Source: Platerodrilus igneus
Lineage: Eukaryota; Arthropoda; Insecta; Coleoptera; Lycidae
Assembly: GCA_036346225.1 (NCBI GenBank)
Contig: JARFIW010000139.1
Coordinates: forward strand, 2,790,001 to 2,854,000
DNA length: 64,000 bases
Direction: 5' to 3'
The notes beneath the pieces are model-generated. The model was given only the letters and a program-made list of their open reading frames with translations. It ran no database searches and was not told where the DNA came from. Position 1 is the stretch's first letter. Every line of letters begins with the position of its first letter. Positions 1 through 11,625 of the stretch are shown here, piece by piece. A program made the translations under genes and the position numbers.

Positions 1-505
1 AGTGAAATTGTACTAACAACAAATTTTTAATTTTAAGGTGACATTTTCTTGTTTAAGTAGAAAGGGGTATTTAGTATTTATGTTCTGGATTATGATGAAA
101 ATTTGGGTATGTCTTTGAGCTCAATTAGACGAACCTGGTTAATTAACGTAAAGGGGTGGTAGATGCTCCCTTTGTACTCAGACTCAGGTCTGCATATATT
201 GTTACATTAATTAGTAGGCATCCTACAAAGACTTTGATTCTGGATGCACATTAAAATGATAACAAATTTAAATCTTGAAATTTTCTGATACTGAAATTTA
301 TGCTGAATTTTTAATTTTGAAATTTTAATGTATTGTGAATATTGATGTAAATAGAGTTAACGTTGATGTTTGTGGTAGGAATGTGTTTGTTTTTTTTATG
401 AATGAGGATGAAGGTTTAACTAGGTGAGCAGCCGAGGCGGAAAAGAGTAAAGAGGCGAGTAACAGAAGAAAATCAACAGACCAGGTAATTCAAGAGGTTT
501 CACAG

Positions 506-507
<2 letters not shown>

Positions 508-537
<30 letters not shown>
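508..537. repeat. (TA)n microsatellite
   Basis: Uninterrupted alternating TA run of about 15 units, read directly from the sequence. No gene is seen in the surrounding 1-1599 stretch. Short open frames there are low-complexity and lack recognisable domains. Confidence 0.95.
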
Positions 538-539
<2 letters not shown>

Positions 540-1599
540 CAATGATACTAGGGTTATTTAGGGGTATATAGGGTCACAGGGGAGGTATACTCCATGTGAA
601 CATCATAAAAATCAAGAAGACTAAACATTGAAATCAAAAAGTACATAATTCGTCCATTATGCAAAAAGTAAATTCCAATCACCTTGTATAAAATCAACAA
701 CTAACCACAATAAAAAGAGGGTCATTCTGTAGTAGCTTAAAAACTTTAATCAAAATAAATAATTTTGGAAGTTATTCAATACATTTCTAAACATTTAAAA
801 CATTCTCAAGTGCCAAAGTAAAATACAAATCACTTTGTGTAAAATAAAAAAATTTCAATGTGTAATAGCTGAACCACATTTAGCAAACGAAATAATTCTG
901 GACGCAACTCGATCCATTTTACAAACATTTAAAGCATTCATAAACTCCAAATAAATACAAATTAGGCATACTTACACGTGAAATAAATCTCTTTCAAACT
1001 CGACGCAATGCGCAAGGAATAGAAACCAATAAAACGCATAAGACAAACTTTAGAAAAACATGCATATTTTATAACGTCATGAGGTATAGATATTGAGGCA
1101 AAAGGCGTACGTGACATTATAAATGTAGAAATTGCCACATTTTTGTAAAGCCCGACATGTGTAAACAAAATATGGAATCATAAGTTTTGATATACGTGCA
1201 GAATTAAATGAAAAATTTAATAAATTTTTTTACAAAATTTATGTCTACGTGATGTTTCAAGCATAAATAACAACACTTGTTAGTAAATCCCAATACAAAA
1301 CGTTGAAATACGTGCAAAGTTAAATGCATAGAGTAAGCAATTTTGAATAAAACCCAACAGATTAAGACATAGGAAGGAATGAACTTGTTATATATAAAGA
1401 ACCAAAACTGATAAGATGCATTCATCCCATTAACGACGCACCGCTGTACCAGTCTAGACGAATTTATTACGTGAATCTGATTTTAATAAGTGAAGTCAAA
1501 AGTAACAAAATAAAATTCAAGTTAAAAAAAGTTGAAGAGCCGTTAGTATTAAAAATTTAGTTAAAGTAAACAATCTCTATCATTTATTAAGTTAGGGCT

Positions 1600-1707
1600 C
1601 TAAGTAATGTTCTAAGTAATATTCTAAGAAACTATCTGAGTAGCGATCTGAGTAAGGATCTAAGAAGTTATCTAAGTAATTATATAAATAAGGATCTAAT
1701 GATGATG
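1600..1707. repeat. 12-bp minisatellite, nine units
   Basis: Nine consecutive 12-base units of the form ctaagtaatgtt, ctaagtaatatt, ctaagaaactat, ctgagtagcgat and so on, in exact 12-base register with substitutions but no indels. The last two units are the most diverged. A register kept at a multiple of three is compatible with former coding, but no flanking reading frame supports that. Confidence 0.85.
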
Positions 1708-1903
1708 TTAAACTAAATTAACAACTAAAGGATTCATTAAGGAATGTCAACAACTTAATGGAAAACTGTAGGTTACTGGGTTAAAATCGAAGCTAGGGGT
1801 TAACGACTGGAGCCAACAATCGATCTGGATATACTTTATTAAGAAACTTTTTAGAAATTATTTGTCGGTTAGAATAATTCGTCTGTAGTGCCCCACCCTG
1901 TAT

Positions 1904-1975
1904 ATCATCATTAGGCCTTCTGTCCTAGAACTCGTTAAACGCGTACCTCCACTGTTTTCTATTCCGAGCTAACTT
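1904..1975 (-). repeat. 3' fragment of the 33-36 kb non-LTR element family
   Basis: The stretch containing catcattagg, cctagaactcgtt, acgcgtacctcca and attccgagctaac closely resembles the 3' end region of the minus-strand non-LTR element seen at about 32946, 33657 and 33990. It is therefore a short, strongly 5'-truncated copy of the same family in the same orientation. The homology was judged by eye. Confidence 0.6.
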
Positions 1976-3105
1976 GATATTACAGACTTTTGACAACAAT
2001 AGGCGTTGCGGAGATTGGAGCAATTGCAATTTTCCATGCCCAGTTTTTAAGGAGAAATTAAGTTTTATGATAATCGGTCTTGGCCGGAAAAAATCTAAGA
2101 TTCTACTCTACCAGTTGGAAAAAACAACACCAAAGCTTGAGAAATAAAATGGTTCCAAAGCAGATTAATTTATTTTCTGAGCAAAGAGCAGTTGTATAGT
2201 AGATCAAGAAATAAAACAATTTGCAGTGGTTTTTTCAACGAACTTCGTTCGTTTATGAAATCGATTTGTCGTCCGTCTGCCTGTCCGTCTGTCCGTCCGA
2301 GGCCTTTCTAATGCTCGGACATCAATGTGTGATACATCAATCGATTCAGCTCGGTGTCCTGAGCTTAAGTTTTGATGTCAGTTAAAATCGGGCCACGGGG
2401 ACGCCGTGCCCCCGCGATATTCCGTCGGGAAAATTAAAATTTCAAATAGGTCCAAAATTAATGTGCGATACATATTTGGACTCCCCTAACATAGCTGAGT
2501 CGAAATATAGTACCCCCCACAAAATCTGACCACGGATACCCGACACCCCCGGGGAATTAATTTTTATTTTATCTGAATACTTATAATTATTACAACATAA
2601 TAATTTTAATTTCTTTAAATTGTTTTAAACTAAGTCTACATTTGGAAGTTCGTTACGACAATGCCTTGCATTTTCAACTTGTTTAAAAGTATAAACGTTC
2701 CTGAGAGCCACAATCGAAAAAATAGAATCTGATGTAATATAATGTGTTTAAACACCCAAGGAAGATTTTGTACCAACTAAACCCTTAAAAAACTGCCAAA
2801 ACAGAGTGTAGTGCTGCAAACACTGAATCAAGCTAATGTTCAAACTAGGACACTGGCAAAAGTTTCTAATGACTGAACAGATTGTAAAGATTTCTAAATT
2901 TGGTAAATAATTTACAGATGGCGCGTCCAATAGGCTTATGTCTGTTTCTAATCATTTTCAAGCAGATTAACACAATTGTTGTTGGATTTAACAGCACAGG
3001 ATCTGATGAGTTCCTGCTTTGCCAAATTTGGATTTCGCAGAATGCATTGAGCTGTGTAAAGTGCCACCGAATGGCACAAATAAGAATTAATGCATTCTAA
3101 ACAAA
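1976..3105. other. No gene recognised; simple GTCC-rich patch
   Basis: I see no supportable gene here. Around 2255-2300 there is a short pyrimidine-rich patch built of repeated cgtccgtctg-like words, and a similar cgtcgccgtcgtcgcc patch lies at 4019-4050. Such patches occur in dispersed insect repeats, but the family is not recognised. Confidence 0.4.
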
Positions 3106-3109
3106 CAAT

Positions 3110-3490
3110 GCTATATTTCTGGATTCTATTCAAATCTAAAACTGCAAACCAATGAAACCAAATATCTAGGACTACACTTGAATAAATCAAATTGGAAAGC
3201 GCTTCTAACGAAAGAAAAAGAAAGACATTAGAACAAAAAAATGTAACTGGTTAGTGGCAAGAAGATCAAATCTGTTCGTAGAAAACAGATTCTTGTCTAA
3301 AAGGCCATCATATGACCTATGTGGACCTATTAAATTAAACGTCGAATGATATACTACACACTGCCTTCTCTTCAAATCATACAATATACGTGATAGAAAT
3401 GCAACGCAAATAGTGCATAGAAAAAAATCACTAACTAAGAGATCAAACATACAGGTACGTAAGATACGCGAAAAGAAAGTCATATCAAAT
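3110..3490 (+). pseudogene. Decayed Jockey-like non-LTR reverse transcriptase C-terminal fragment
   Basis: Plus-strand translation, interrupted by stops, gives a recognisable order of the C-terminal RT region of Jockey-clade elements. It starts with a 'TKYLGLHLN' block followed by a basic lysine/arginine-rich stretch, then a degenerate 'KAII-PMWTY' block and a basic tail. The intact family has this just after the RT thumb. Many stops make it a dead remnant. The identification rests on block order and short motifs, so the clade is uncertain. The minus-strand open frames in the same place are shadows. Confidence 0.4.
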
Positions 3491-3499
3491 TCCTGTTAA

Positions 3500-4846
3500 A
3501 GACTGCAGGTGTGACAACCCTTTTAGAATATTGTTTCTAAAAATTAAAATATGTGCTAATTTCAGTTTATGTTTGGTATCCCTTACAAGCTTTGTAGGGC
3601 AGTTAGATCCTATCGCCAACCCCTTTAATCTATACAGGTTTTGCTTTGAAATTTAATATAAAGGGAAACAGCAAAAGGTTTCCTGTGATCGTTCAAAGTG
3701 TGGCTAGTTTGACATCGTTTAAACTATGCATACATAACTTTTGACTGACGCTTAAATTCCTGCGTAAATCAAGGGTGCGTCACGTATACACAATAAACTG
3801 ACGTTGATAAGCAAAGGAACCCTTACATAATACAGAACAAAAGTGTTCATCAACTGAACCTTGTTAAAAATGAGTGTTCCCTTCCCTATTATTTCTCAGC
3901 ACAGCTAAAAAGATAAACTCTACTGCATTTAAAATGAAGTAGTAACATTTAAATGTTAACCGCACTTTTACGCAATATCAACCAAACTTACGAAGTAAGT
4001 TAGGTTAATAGGATCGCTACGTCGCCGTCGTCGCCGCCGTCGTCCGTTGCACGTTTTTTTCGTTTTACAAACATTTGATATATGGATCTTGTTCAGTTTT
4101 TTACGCTGATTAAGAATATGCTATCCATTTTTCGATATCTCATTTAGTTTTCGAGTTATTCGACTTTAAAGTCGAAATTTTGACTGATAAACTTCACTCC
4201 AGCAAAAAATAAATAAAGTTTTAGGTTAATATCGACCTCTTGAGCATATTTTCTCATAGCTCTCATAGCTCCATACCTCCTGAACATATTTTCTCAAAGC
4301 ACCAATGCTCTAAATCGAAAGGTTTTCGAGTTATTCGACATCTTGTTTTTAATGTATATGTAATATTTATATTTTTGATACAACATATCTGTAAGTTTAG
4401 TTAGAAGTGAGAACTTAGATTTTTTTTTAATTGTATCCACCAAAAAAATGCTGCAAATAAACCGCCCTTAAACACGATTTATTAAATTCTTCAGGACAAG
4501 ATACTAGACTCTTCTGAAAGAATAAAAGGTGTCACAATCTTACTGTCATAATTTCACCACATGATTATATGATTTGACCTATTTTGTGGTTTGCTAAGGT
4601 ACAATTCGAGTACTGTAACAATCGGATTAGAAGAATTTTAGTAGGTCTGTTTTGTTTAGTACGTTTATACAACTTAATTCGAAACATACAAATTGCTATG
4701 TCTGACATAGACTAGAATCCATTCAGATAGCCGTGCTTTATTTCTATATTTCTGTACGTCAAACGGATAAATAGTAACCTCCTGCGTGATAAAGATATAA
4801 GGCAAAGATATACTGCACGCAGACGGGCGCCTCAGGAAAGGTTAAA
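3500..4846. other. No gene recognised
   Basis: AT-rich sequence with a cgtcgtcgcc-rich patch near 4019-4050. No open frame with a recognisable domain and no clear repeat boundary. Confidence 0.4.
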
Positions 4847-5337
4847 TCTTCTTAATCTTCTTTGGGAATGAAACCACTCATAGTTTTTAAAATCTATTTT
4901 ATTTACGTTTCGATCCATGACCTAGGATCGTTGTCAAAATAATAAAAACTTCAAGTTTGACATTTATGACATAAATTGAAGGTGACTTTGATTTATTGAT
5001 GTTCAAAATATTTGGTTTGAGTACACTAAGCAAAAATTTTTAAAGTTTAAAAAGAATGCTTGCCTTCGATTTGTGTTACGGCCTGGGACCGACTTTTTTT
5101 AGGTAGCCAATACGCTTAACGTGAAATCAGCTGATTAATTTTTATTGGTAAATTTTATATAAATTCAATAATTTGGAAAACATTTTTTAACATGTTTCTA
5201 TTTATACAATTGAGAGGATGGTTATTAAAGAAGTGTGCGATTGCGTTACCGTAAGGCATAAACAGTCGTTTTTTTATATTTATTTTGAGGGGGAAAAATC
5301 ATTATGATTTAGGCTACCTCTTTAGCAGATTTTAAAT

Positions 5338-5548
5338 TGGTTCTGAGGCGACCCTATGGCGGGTTTACACTTGTCAGATATCAATGTTGTTCTATGAAGA
5401 TTGTATATGGTTCTGAGGCTACCCTAAGACGGGTTTACACTTGTCGGATACCAATACTGTTCAACGGATATTGTATATGGTTTTGAGGTAACCCTATTGC
5501 GGGTCCACACTTGTCAGATACTAATGCTGTTTTATAGGGGTTGTTGAT
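5338..5548. repeat. Three-unit 70-bp tandem repeat in the left arm of the Penelope-like element
   Basis: Units begin ttctgaggcg (5341), ttctgaggct (5411) and ttttgaggta (5481), exactly 70 bp apart. Each contains a 'gggtttacacttgtc' or 'gggtccacacttgtc' core. The mirror image lies in the right arm at about 7098-7310. Confidence 0.85.
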
Positions 5549-5931
5549 ATGCTTATTGTTATGTAATTAGTTATTGTATGTATAAATAGAAATCATGTAT
5601 GTAGGCTGTATTTCATGTTAATATCGCAAGGAAAACCCAGGAAAAACTTGCAATGCTACCTAGATATTGTGGGCATTTGATTTTCATTTGTTATTTCTTT
5701 TGTTATTTCTTTTAGTAATGGAATCCATTGTTTACTGAAAGTCACGGATTCGTTTGCAACGCAGTTATTTTTATGTAGGGTTATATAAGCAGCTTCTTTG
5801 ATTTTGCGTTTTTGGTGGTTTTCTTCTTTGTCGATAATTTTTGCGTCCTCCCATTTTATTTTATGACTGGAGTCCCATGCATGTTGGCAAATCATAGATT
5901 TTTCAAATTTTCTATTTTTTATATATGATTT

Positions 5932-6918
5932 ATGGGAAATCCACTATCGCCAATCTTTAGTAATATATTCATGGAGAAATTCGAATAAGATGTAATATTC
6001 ACACAAGAATTGAAACTACTAATCTGGTGGAGATACGTAGATGATATCTATGCTATTTCGCCTCATAATACAGAACTAATTAAAAACTTTGTAAAGTCCA
6101 TTAACAAAATAGAACCAACTATTAAATTCACATATGAATTAGAACAACATGGAAAACTTCAATTTTTAGATATTCTAGTTAGCAAAAACGATTCAACAAT
6201 TAATACATCGGTATACAGAAAACCAACGCACACAAACAGATACTTAAACTTCGATTCAAACCACCCACAATGTGTCAAACAAGGAATTATCAAAACCATG
6301 TATGATAGAGCAAAATTAATATCATCAAACGAAGAAATTTTAAAGAAAGAGAAAGACCTAATCAAATGTACACTAATAGAAAACAAATATCCTAAAAGAA
6401 TAATAGAGAAAGAAATGAATAAAAATCCTAAAAAAAAAGGAAAAGAAAACAAAATCAACGATACACACCAAAAAATGCTCTCAATACCATACATAAAAGG
6501 ATTCTCTGAAAAAATCCAAAGAATAGGAAACAAATTTAGAATTAAAACAGTATTTAGAACCAACAATACACTAAGAGCACAATTAACAAAAACAAAACCC
6601 AAAAACGCAATACAAAGTTCAAAAAACTGCATCTACAAAATACCGTGCGAATGTAACAAGTTTTATATAGGAGAAAGTTCCAGACCATTTGAAGTTCGAT
6701 TAAAAGAACATAAATCATATATAAAAAATAGAAAATTTGAAAAATCTACGATTTACCAACATGCATGGGACTCCAGTCATAAAATAAAATGGGAGGACGC
6801 AAAAATTATCGACAAAGAAGAAAACCACCAAAAACGCAAAATCAATGAAGCTGCTTATATAACCCTACATAAAAATAACTGCGTTGCAAACGAATCCGTG
6901 ACTTTCAGTAAACAATGA
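5932..6918 (+). pseudogene. Penelope-like reverse transcriptase (C-terminal half) with GIY-YIG endonuclease
   Basis: This would reverse-transcribe the element RNA and nick target DNA. The first codons read through the RT block 'GNPLSPIFSNIF'. An in-frame TAA follows at about 5983-5985, then the frame continues into the catalytic YVDD box ('WWRYVDDIYAI', near 6030) and the RT thumb with 'SVYRKPTHTNRYLNF'. A lysine-rich linker leads to the GIY-YIG domain: 'IYKIPC' near 6634, 'FYIGESSRPFEVRLKEH' near 6661, and downstream H and E residues. The 5' half of the RT (fingers) is missing, cut at the inversion joint. The 3' end of the same ORF is repeated in reverse complement at 5656-5895. The family is certain; activity of this copy is excluded by truncation and the stop. 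Confidence 0.88.
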
Positions 6919-7097
6919 ATTCCATTACTAAAAGAAATAACAAAAGAAATAACAAATGAAAATCAAATGCCCACAATATCTAGGTAGCATTGCAAGTTTT
7001 TCCTGGGTTTTCCTTGCGATATTAACATGAAATACAGCCTACATACATGATTTCTATTTATACATACAATAACTAATTACATAACAATAAGCATATC

Positions 7098-7310
7098 AAC
7101 AACCCCTATAAAACAGCATTAGTATCTGACAAGTGTGGACCCGCAATAGGGTTACCTCAAAACCATATACAATATCCGTTGAACAGTATTGGTATCTGAC
7201 AAGTGTAAACCCGTCTTAGGGTAGCCTCAGAACCATATACAATCTTCATATAACAACATTGATATCTGACAAGTGTAAACCCGCCATAGGGTCGCCTCAG
7301 AACCAATTTA
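7098..7310. repeat. Mirror copy of the 70-bp tandem repeat in the right arm
   Basis: Reverse-complement counterpart of the 5338-5548 array, with the gacaagtgtaaacccg core repeated three times. It differs from the left arm by a few substitutions only. Confidence 0.85.
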
Positions 7311-7962
7311 AAATCTACCAAAGAGGTAGCCTAAATCATAATGATTTTTCCCCCTCAAAATAAATATAAAAAAACGACTGCTTATGCCTTACGGTAACGC
7401 AATCGCACACTTCTTTAATAACCATCCTCTCAATTGTATAAATAGAAACATGTTAAAAAATGTTTTCCAAATTATTGAATTTATATAAAATTCACCAATA
7501 AAAATTAATCAGCTGATTTCACGTTAAGCGTATTGGCTACCTAAAACAAGTCGGTCCCAGGCCGTAAAACAAATTGAAGGCAATCATTCTTTTAAACTTT
7601 AAAAATTTTTGCTTAGTGTACTCAAACCAAATATTTCAATAAATCAAAGTCACCTTCAATTTATGTCAAATGTCAAACTTGAAGTTTTTATTATTTTGAC
7701 AACGATCCTAGGTCATGGATCGAAACGTGAATAAAATAGATTTTAAAAACTATGAGTGGTTTCATTCCCGAAGAAGATTAAGAAGAATGCTAAATAAACC
7801 ACAACAAACATACAAGGTTAAATCTATATCCTTCAACTACGTAAATAAATTTTCTTATCTTTAACAAATTAATTTAACATATATATTCTATCGCTTCAAT
7901 AAATTAAGCATAACATATGGACATGATTACAGTTTGGCAGACTACAGACTGCTACGTACCTA

Positions 7963-8302
7963 GACGTAGCCGAAAGAAAAGTCGATTCCAGGCTAACTAC
8001 CAGACGCGGAGAGTGAGGAGACTCGCCTACATACCAAGAAAACAAAAAAAATAAAGTACATCGCCCAAGATTATCTATTAACACATAAAAATAAATAAAG
8101 GATTCTGTACAAACAAGCAAACGGAAAATAAATTAAGCGTTACTATTTTACAGCCAACAATTATATTCTACGGACAATTTAGAAATTTAGCTACGAAGTG
8201 CGCATCTCGTATTTACACAAAATAAAATTAATCAGTATCAAATAAAAACTGTGAAAGCTTTTGTCAAATGTTTTTAATTTTTTACTTAATGATTTTTGTA
8301 AA
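7963..8302 (-). repeat. Left terminal direct repeat (3' LTR candidate)
   Basis: Same orientation and near-same length as 11285-11625. Shared landmarks are 'taccaagaaaac', 'cccaagattatctatt' (c in place of a in the partner), 'acagccaacaattatatt' and 'gtgaaagcttttgtcaa'. With gag on the minus strand this would be the 3' repeat. Confidence 0.75.
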
Positions 8303-8614
8303 GCATTGCAAGTTGTAGTAGCCAAAACTGAAGAACCGAAGAAAAGAAAGGCTGACTAGTCCTAAAGTCGTCTAAGTCGTGGCTTCCTAAGAAAGAAAAA
8401 CGGACTAGAAAGCATCTACCACAGGAGCGGATGGACGAAACACAATCGGAAAAGGGACCGACAGCAAAGAAGACCAGCAAAAAGATAGGAAACGGAAAGT
8501 AGAACGAAAGGAACGAGATAAAAAAGAAAAAACCAAAAAAAGTTACACCAATACCAGGTACATAACCCAAAAAAAACTAAAATCGTACGAAAGAAAATAA
8601 AACAGAATCTCAGT

Positions 8615-9055
8615 GTAGTTATGTATGAGTATGTGTGGGCGTGTGCGTGCGTGTGTGTGTATGTGTGTGGGTGTAAGAAGGGTGTGTGTATGCGTTATGC
8701 GTGTATAAAGTGGGCGTGTGTTCATGTGTTGGACCGCTGTAGTCGCCTCTTACGACAGGCAGGTCGTACCATGAGACTATTCTATTCCCGGACCCACACG
8801 GGTGCAAGGAGTACAAGGAAAGAAAGAAGGAAAGAAGAACCAAGTAGAACTGTGTGTTTATGAAATGCGTGAGTGTATTTGTGTGTGTGTGTATAAAGTG
8901 TGTGGGTATGAATTGGACGTGCATAAAATGTGTGTGTGTGCGCGTGTGTGTGTGTTGGACCGCTGTAGTCGCCTTTTTCCACAGGCAGGTCGTACCATGG
9001 GGCTATTCTATTCCCAGTCCCACACGGGTGAGAAAAAGCAAGAAAGAACCAAGTA
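8615..9055. repeat. TG/GTGC-rich microsatellite with a duplicated ~90-bp unit
   Basis: Two TG-rich tracts (8630-8725 and 8855-8955) each lead into a copy of the same block, starting ggaccgctgtagtcgcct and ending cccacacggg (8729-8803 and 8957-9028), 228 bp apart. The block (gtcgcct, aggcaggtcgtaccatg, ctattctattccc) resembles a tail sequence met repeatedly in insect non-LTR and SINE-like repeats. The long CA-translated open frames on both strands here are low-complexity artefacts. Confidence 0.75.
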
Positions 9056-9178
9056 AAACAGGGAAGTAAAACAAAATCGTAACGTCCAAAAATCAAAACC
9101 TAAGGAGAGCAAAGTCGGCTTAAGGCGTTTACGCCACTAGAGGGAAAACGAAACGAGATCAAGGACATCAGGATTTCG

Positions 9179-10161
9179 TCAATCAACATCTTCAGGTTCT
9201 GAATCAGTATATACAAATTTCTGCCTCCTATGGGCAGCTTTCCGCAAGACAGGAACAGCAGGGGATGTAGCAGTTGTAGCACGCGATATAGGAGGTGGAA
9301 AGGGTAGTTTAGAAAACTCAAAACCCGTCCTAGAAGGAAATTGTGTGTTTTTAAAATGGGTTGCAAGAAATCCAACGGTAGAAAGAGAAAAAGTATTGGC
9401 TATACGGGAATCAACCTTACGTAAAGAAACACAAGCAGGGCACACTTCAGTTACGTTAACTATAAAGACAGAAGTAGATAAAATTTCAACGTCGTTAGAT
9501 AGGGGACTAGAAGTATTACAGTTAGGAAAGAAAACACCATTGGCTTTAGGAATATCAACCCTAGAAAAAGGTGCAGAATGCAATAACACTTCAACCATAT
9601 TACATAAAGGAACAGAATCAGGTAGAACTTTGACGGGACCGCAACAGGCATTATAGCTACGGGTTCCCTAATTTCAACAGGACCTTCTCTATCCGTATTA
9701 GAAATTATCTTCACTTCAGCTACGGCTGTGATTGCCGGCGCGATAGAAAAATCTTGGGTAGAATCGTTTAAGAAAGTGGGAACAAACTCTTGAGAAGCTA
9801 CCTGCAAGTCACTAATTCGAAGCATGGGTTGTAATGGTGGTGGAGGCATAGTCTGGGGTGAGAGTGAATAAGTAGGGCGAGCAGAAAGAGGAGTAGAATA
9901 GGATGTAGAACCAGAAACGGAAGAAATTTTCTTTAAAGCTGTATTCACCGAAGGTAGATAGGTTTTGATAGTAGTAGCAGGATGATCTGGACGAGGAACA
10001 GAAGAGAACGTAGAGTGAGAAGCAGAAGAAATTAAGCAGCTAGAGGTTCGAAAACCTATTAGCAGTAGGATGACAATTAAGACAGTTGCGGCAAGAAACT
10101 CCCTTATATCCGCAACCATAGCAATGGAGTTTTTAAGGACGAGTACAACGTGTCGAAACAT
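9179..10161 (-). pseudogene. Gag C-terminal region with second zinc knuckle (frameshifted)
   Basis: Downstream of the first zinc knuckle, minus-strand open frames continue as a low-complexity region rich in Ser, Thr, Pro and Val. It includes a short polyproline stretch and an acidic end ('YTDSEPEDVD'). In a different frame just after 10133 lies a second cysteine cluster of the form CYGCGYKGVSCRNCLNC, the usual second knuckle of this gag type. A frameshift therefore separates the two knuckles. No polymerase motif follows before the left repeat. The identity of the linker is inferred from position only. Confidence 0.5.
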
Positions 10162-10576
10162 GACCAGGTTTGTCGCAATTAAAGCATACGACCTGACGAG
10201 TAGAAGTAGAACTAGGAAGAAGAACAGTAGAACGCACGGAAGAAATATCGGATCTACTCATAGGCGTAGGAGAAATCCTAACAAATAGGTCATGTGGAGC
10301 AAAGGTATTTTCCTCAGTAGTAGCAAACTTATACGCACACTCCGAGGATTCAAAATGTTGGATCAGTAAATTGGACAACAACTTCCAGTCAGGAAACCTA
10401 TGCCGGTAATCACAATACCAAAGTAATGCTTTCGACTCAAACAAATCCACTGCAGACTCAAATAACTGCAATTCTGACACACGGTGAGTTCGTCGGAGTT
10501 CTTGGAGCCGTCCTAAGAAATTATGTTCAGTCAGTGTTCGGATCGCCAGAAAATTTTTAATTCCACTCCCACACAA
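10133..10576 (-). pseudogene. Gag capsid (N-terminal part) with CCHC zinc knuckle
   Basis: Structural Gag protein that would assemble the retrotransposon particle and bind RNA. The frame shows a capsid signature 'ESAVDLFESKALLWY' followed by 'WKLLSNLLIQHF', typical of insect Ty3-like gag. A serine-rich linker leads to a CCHC knuckle 'CFNCDKPGHVSTRC' at the end. Oddly, the piece that should follow 'LLIQHF' (the second half of the capsid domain) is found upstream instead, at 10648-10986. The order of the two capsid halves is therefore swapped relative to normal gag, or one half of each of two copies has been lost. Confidence 0.7.
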
Positions 10577-10647
10577 GAATACCTTGGTGAGAAACCGAAA
10601 AAAGAGTAGCGACTGACGTAGGCACTATAGTAGGGGCTGATTCCGGT

Positions 10648-10986
10648 TCAGCCGTAACATTGGTCGTGACTAGGTGATACAGAATTATCGGCCAGAATTT
10701 TTGCCCGTTCTAACTTCAGACATTCGTCTTTCAACTCTTGTAAGGAGTGGACGGTAGGCAAATGAATTCTATAAACTGGATCAATGTTACAAAGCAAAAC
10801 GGACAATTGAACATCTTCACTAAAAGAACCATAGTTTACAAACAGACCCGCCATACACGCGAAATAGTTAGTAAAGCTTTCGGATGACTTCTGCCGTCTC
10901 CTACAGATCATATTAAACACCACCGACTTATGATCAGTCATTTTTAATAACAATAAAAAAGAAATTGGGAAAAAGTAACTAAGCAA
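10648..10986 (-). pseudogene. Gag capsid C-terminal half, out of usual order
   Basis: The frame reads 'RRRQKSSESFTNYFACMAGLF', then 'NIDPVY' and 'LQELKDECLKLERAKI'. In related gags this segment comes after the 'LWY...W..L' half, as the capsid C-terminal domain. Here it precedes that half on the coding strand. Its start methionine lies in a hydrophobic stretch that is probably not native, so the true boundary is likely near 10910. It is separated from 10576 by about 70 bp with no clear continuity. Confidence 0.6.
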
Positions 10987-11284
10987 AGGCTAACCGTAAC
11001 TCCATAAAAGCTCAAAAAAAGAATTATTGCAAATACAGGGCAATCTAACATATCTGACGGATAAATTTCAGGAACACGAATAGGAGATAAACAACAAAAT
11101 AGAAATTAGAATACGGCTGTAGAATAAAAGAAAATTCGAAGGAAAAAACTAACTCTAGACTTGATGGGGTGAATAAAATATACTGAGAGGGAAGGAAAAA
11201 AAGAAAAATCTTGGGCGCCAGCGTTTTCAATGGACTAGGATTATTGGCGAAAACCCAAATCCAATAATCTGTAATTAACCAATC

Positions 11285-11625
11285 GACGTAGCCGGAAGAA
11301 AAGTAGATACCAGGCTAACTACCAGACGCGGAGAGTGGAGGAATTTGCCTACATACCAAGAAAACAAAAATAAATAACGTACATCGCCCACGATTATCTA
11401 TTAACACATAAAAATAAATAAAGGATTTTGTACAAACAAACAAAAGGAAAATAAATTAAGCATTACTATTTTACAGCCAACAATTATATTATACGCACAA
11501 TTTAGAAATTTAGCTACGACGTGCGCATCTCGAATTTACACAAAATAAAATTAATCAGTATCAAATAAAAACTGTGAAAGCTTTTGTCAAGGGTTTTTAA
11601 TTTTTTACCTAATGATTTTTGTAAA
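11285..11625 (-). repeat. Right terminal direct repeat (5' LTR candidate)
   Basis: Partner of 7963-8302. It lies upstream of the minus-strand gag. Differences between the two copies are scattered substitutions and a few single-base indels, indicating an old insertion. Confidence 0.75.

Larger units (their letters stand above)
4847..7786 (+). mobile_element. Penelope-like element with inverted terminal copies of its 3' part
   Basis: A plus-strand RT/GIY-YIG coding region (5932-6918) is flanked by two inverted copies, each about 1.1 kb, of its 3' coding end and 3' UTR. The left copy covers about 4847-5935 in reverse complement and the right copy about 6710-7786 in forward orientation. The inversion joint falls at tatatgatttatg. 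Penelope-like elements are known for long terminal repeats in direct or inverted orientation and for 5' truncation, and this fits a truncated copy joined to an inverted partner copy. Each arm carries a three-unit 70-bp tandem repeat and, near its outer end, a palindromic core (gatccatgacctaggatc). Confidence 0.85.
7963..11625 (-). mobile_element. Gag-only element between 340-bp terminal direct repeats
   Basis: Two direct repeats of about 340 bp, 7963-8302 and 11285-11625, share more than 90% of their bases by eye. They start gacgtagcc and end atttttgtaaa. Between them lies a minus-strand gag with two zinc knuckles. No protease, RT, RNase H or integrase motif is seen, so this resembles a non-autonomous gag-only LTR element. 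Canonical TG...CA ends, a clear primer binding site and a polypurine tract were not found, so the exact LTR boundaries and class remain open. Confidence 0.65.

Noticed and set aside
4847..5940. Hammerhead ribozyme in the Penelope-like arm
   Set aside because: Such ribozymes are known in this class, but I could not find the ctgatga core with a paired gaaac at proper spacing by eye.
6159..6632. 157-aa minus-strand hydrophobic frame
   Set aside because: Shadow of the Penelope-like ORF, hydrophobic because the sense strand is Lys/Asn-rich.
8543..9096. Overlapping 60-104 aa frames on both strands
   Set aside because: They translate TG/CA microsatellite and a repeated block; composition is almost only T, H, C and V, with no domain.
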